DNA from: JAJXWB01 sp047605445
GTDB lineage: Bacteria > Pseudomonadota > Alphaproteobacteria > Rhizobiales > Beijerinckiaceae
Length of the DNA stretch: 6,424 nt
NCBI GenBank assembly: GCA_047605445.1
Contig: JASGFP010000163.1
Location: 1-6,424 of the forward strand
Direction: 5' to 3'
In this document: piece after piece, positions 5,672-6,424 of the stretch
Numbering within the stretch: the stretch's first letter is position 1
Layout of the letters: the number at the start of each line of letters is the position of its first letter
Made by a program: the position numbers and the translations under genes
The notes under the pieces: model-generated
Told to the model about the DNA's origin: nothing
The model's database searches: none
The model's input: only the letters and a program-made list of their open reading frames with translations

Positions 5672-6424
5672 GCGTTCTGCTCCATCCCCTGCCGTTCGTA
5701 TACCAGATTGTGCTTCGTGCGCAGCGTGCGCCGATAGCCCTGCGCCTCGATGAAGGCCGGCAGGTCCATGCTCCAGCGTTCGGGCATGTGCTCGACGATC
5801 ATCGCGCGCGGCCACAGGCGGTCCGGCCCGCTGCGCAGGAAGGGCTCGAGGATCAGGTCTTCGGCGCCTTCGCAATCGAGCTTCATCGCGTCGATGCGGT
5901 CAAGCCCTTCGTCCTGCAGTATGTCGGCCAGCCGACGCGCGCGCACGGTCAGGCGGCCGCCGTCATGGTTCGGCACAATGCGGATCGAACTGTCGCCGCG
6001 ATTGCGGCTATCGAGAAACATCGTCACCTCGCCATCGCAATCGGCTGCCGCGCATTCAAGCGTTTTCACCGTCGCAAAATCGTTCTGGCGGACGTTGAAG
6101 ACGAGGCGCTGGTGGATTTCCGGCTGCGGCTCGATCGCGACGATGCGCGCGCCGGCGCCCGCGCGCGCCGCCACGAACAGGCTGTATCCGCCGACATTGG
6201 CGCCGACGTCGACGAAGACGAAATCCGGCGTGATGCGCGTGGCCAGATAGGACAATTCCGCGGGATCGAAATATTGCGGCGTGAACAGCATCCGCTTTTC
6301 GCTGACATTGTCGGCGGGATAAAGGCGCATCCGCGCGCCGAGCGACACCACATCCGCCGGACGGCCGCGCAGCGCCTTGACGCCGAGCGCGCGCAGCAGA
6401 TAGGCGGCGCGCCGCCCCGCCCAG
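5668..6424 (-). CDS. FkbM-family SAM-dependent methyltransferase, N-terminus beyond the window
   Basis: The frame stays open to the right edge, so the true start lies outside. A GTG at 6351 is probably internal, because in-frame residues upstream (RALGVKALRGRPADVVSLG) read like normal protein leading into the domain. The visible 251 residues contain the SAM-binding strand and glycine loop VFVDVGANVGGYSLF and then the acidic AIEPQP at the end of the second strand. Further on comes MKLDCEGAE, the FkbM signature usually seen as K-x-D-x-EG-x-E. FkbM enzymes methylate hydroxyl groups, often on sugars of glycans, lipopolysaccharide or secondary metabolites; the substrate is unknown here. There is no signal peptide in the visible part. 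The stop overlaps the start of the CinA-like gene by four bases. Confidence 0.88.
   Translation of the reverse strand, partial: WAGRRAAYLLRALGVKALRGRPADVVSLGARMRLYPADNVSEKRMLFTPQYFDPAELSYLATRITPDFVFVDVGANVGGYSLFVAARAGAGARIVAIEPQPEIHQRLVFNVRQNDFATVKTLECAAADCDGEVTMFLDSRNRGDSSIRIVPNHDGGRLTVRARRLADILQDEGLDRIDAMKLDCEGAEDLILEPFLRSGPDRLWPRAMIVEHMPERWSMDLPAFIEAQGYRRTLRTKHNLVYERQGMEQNA

Noticed and set aside
5672..5875. A 68-residue N-terminal extension of the CinA-like protein
   Set aside because: The extension is an Arg/Ala-rich out-of-frame reading of the methyltransferase gene. The ATGA overlap at 5668-5671 and the start of the domain fit the shorter form.

Overview
This is a GC-rich chromosomal window with dense coding and strong G/C bias at third codon positions. 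The gene families fit an alphaproteobacterium, most likely in the Hyphomicrobiales (rhizobial/methylotroph-type) group. That placement rests on protein resemblance and gene content recalled from memory, not on a search. There is no insertion sequence, integrase, phage module, CRISPR array or rRNA. No stretch longer than about 150 bases lacks a gene.

Left part (1-1234): the 3' end of a plus-strand gene for a beta-rich, probably exported protein is followed by a perfect GC-rich hairpin. A convergent minus-strand alpha/beta hydrolase comes next.

Centre (1375-3824, plus strand): a divergent 140-base spacer leads to a small zinc-finger protein of the zf-CHCC (NDUFS6-like) type. It is 13 bases upstream of a complete group A FAD-dependent monooxygenase resembling salicylate hydroxylases. 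After a 96-base gap come two tandem, probably paralogous NTF2/SnoaL-like proteins, with non-ATG starts and only 4 bases between them. The hydrolase, monooxygenase and NTF2-like folds could together handle an aromatic or cyclic metabolite, but no substrate can be read from the sequence.

Right part (3835-6424, minus strand): reading in the direction of transcription, there is an FkbM-type methyltransferase that enters from beyond the right edge, then a stand-alone CinA-N/MoCF-domain protein (ATGA overlap). These are followed by a xanthine-guanine phosphoribosyltransferase (gpt) and a 137-residue protein with three predicted membrane segments. Spacing of 13 bases or less suggests one transcription unit. 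It is followed by a tRNA-Leu(UAA) with an encoded CCA end, which lies tail to tail with the second NTF2-like gene.

I see no clear novel system. The points most worth a second look are the zf-CHCC/flavoprotein pair, the tandem NTF2-like genes, the unidentified membrane protein behind gpt and the cut-off beta-rich protein at the left edge.
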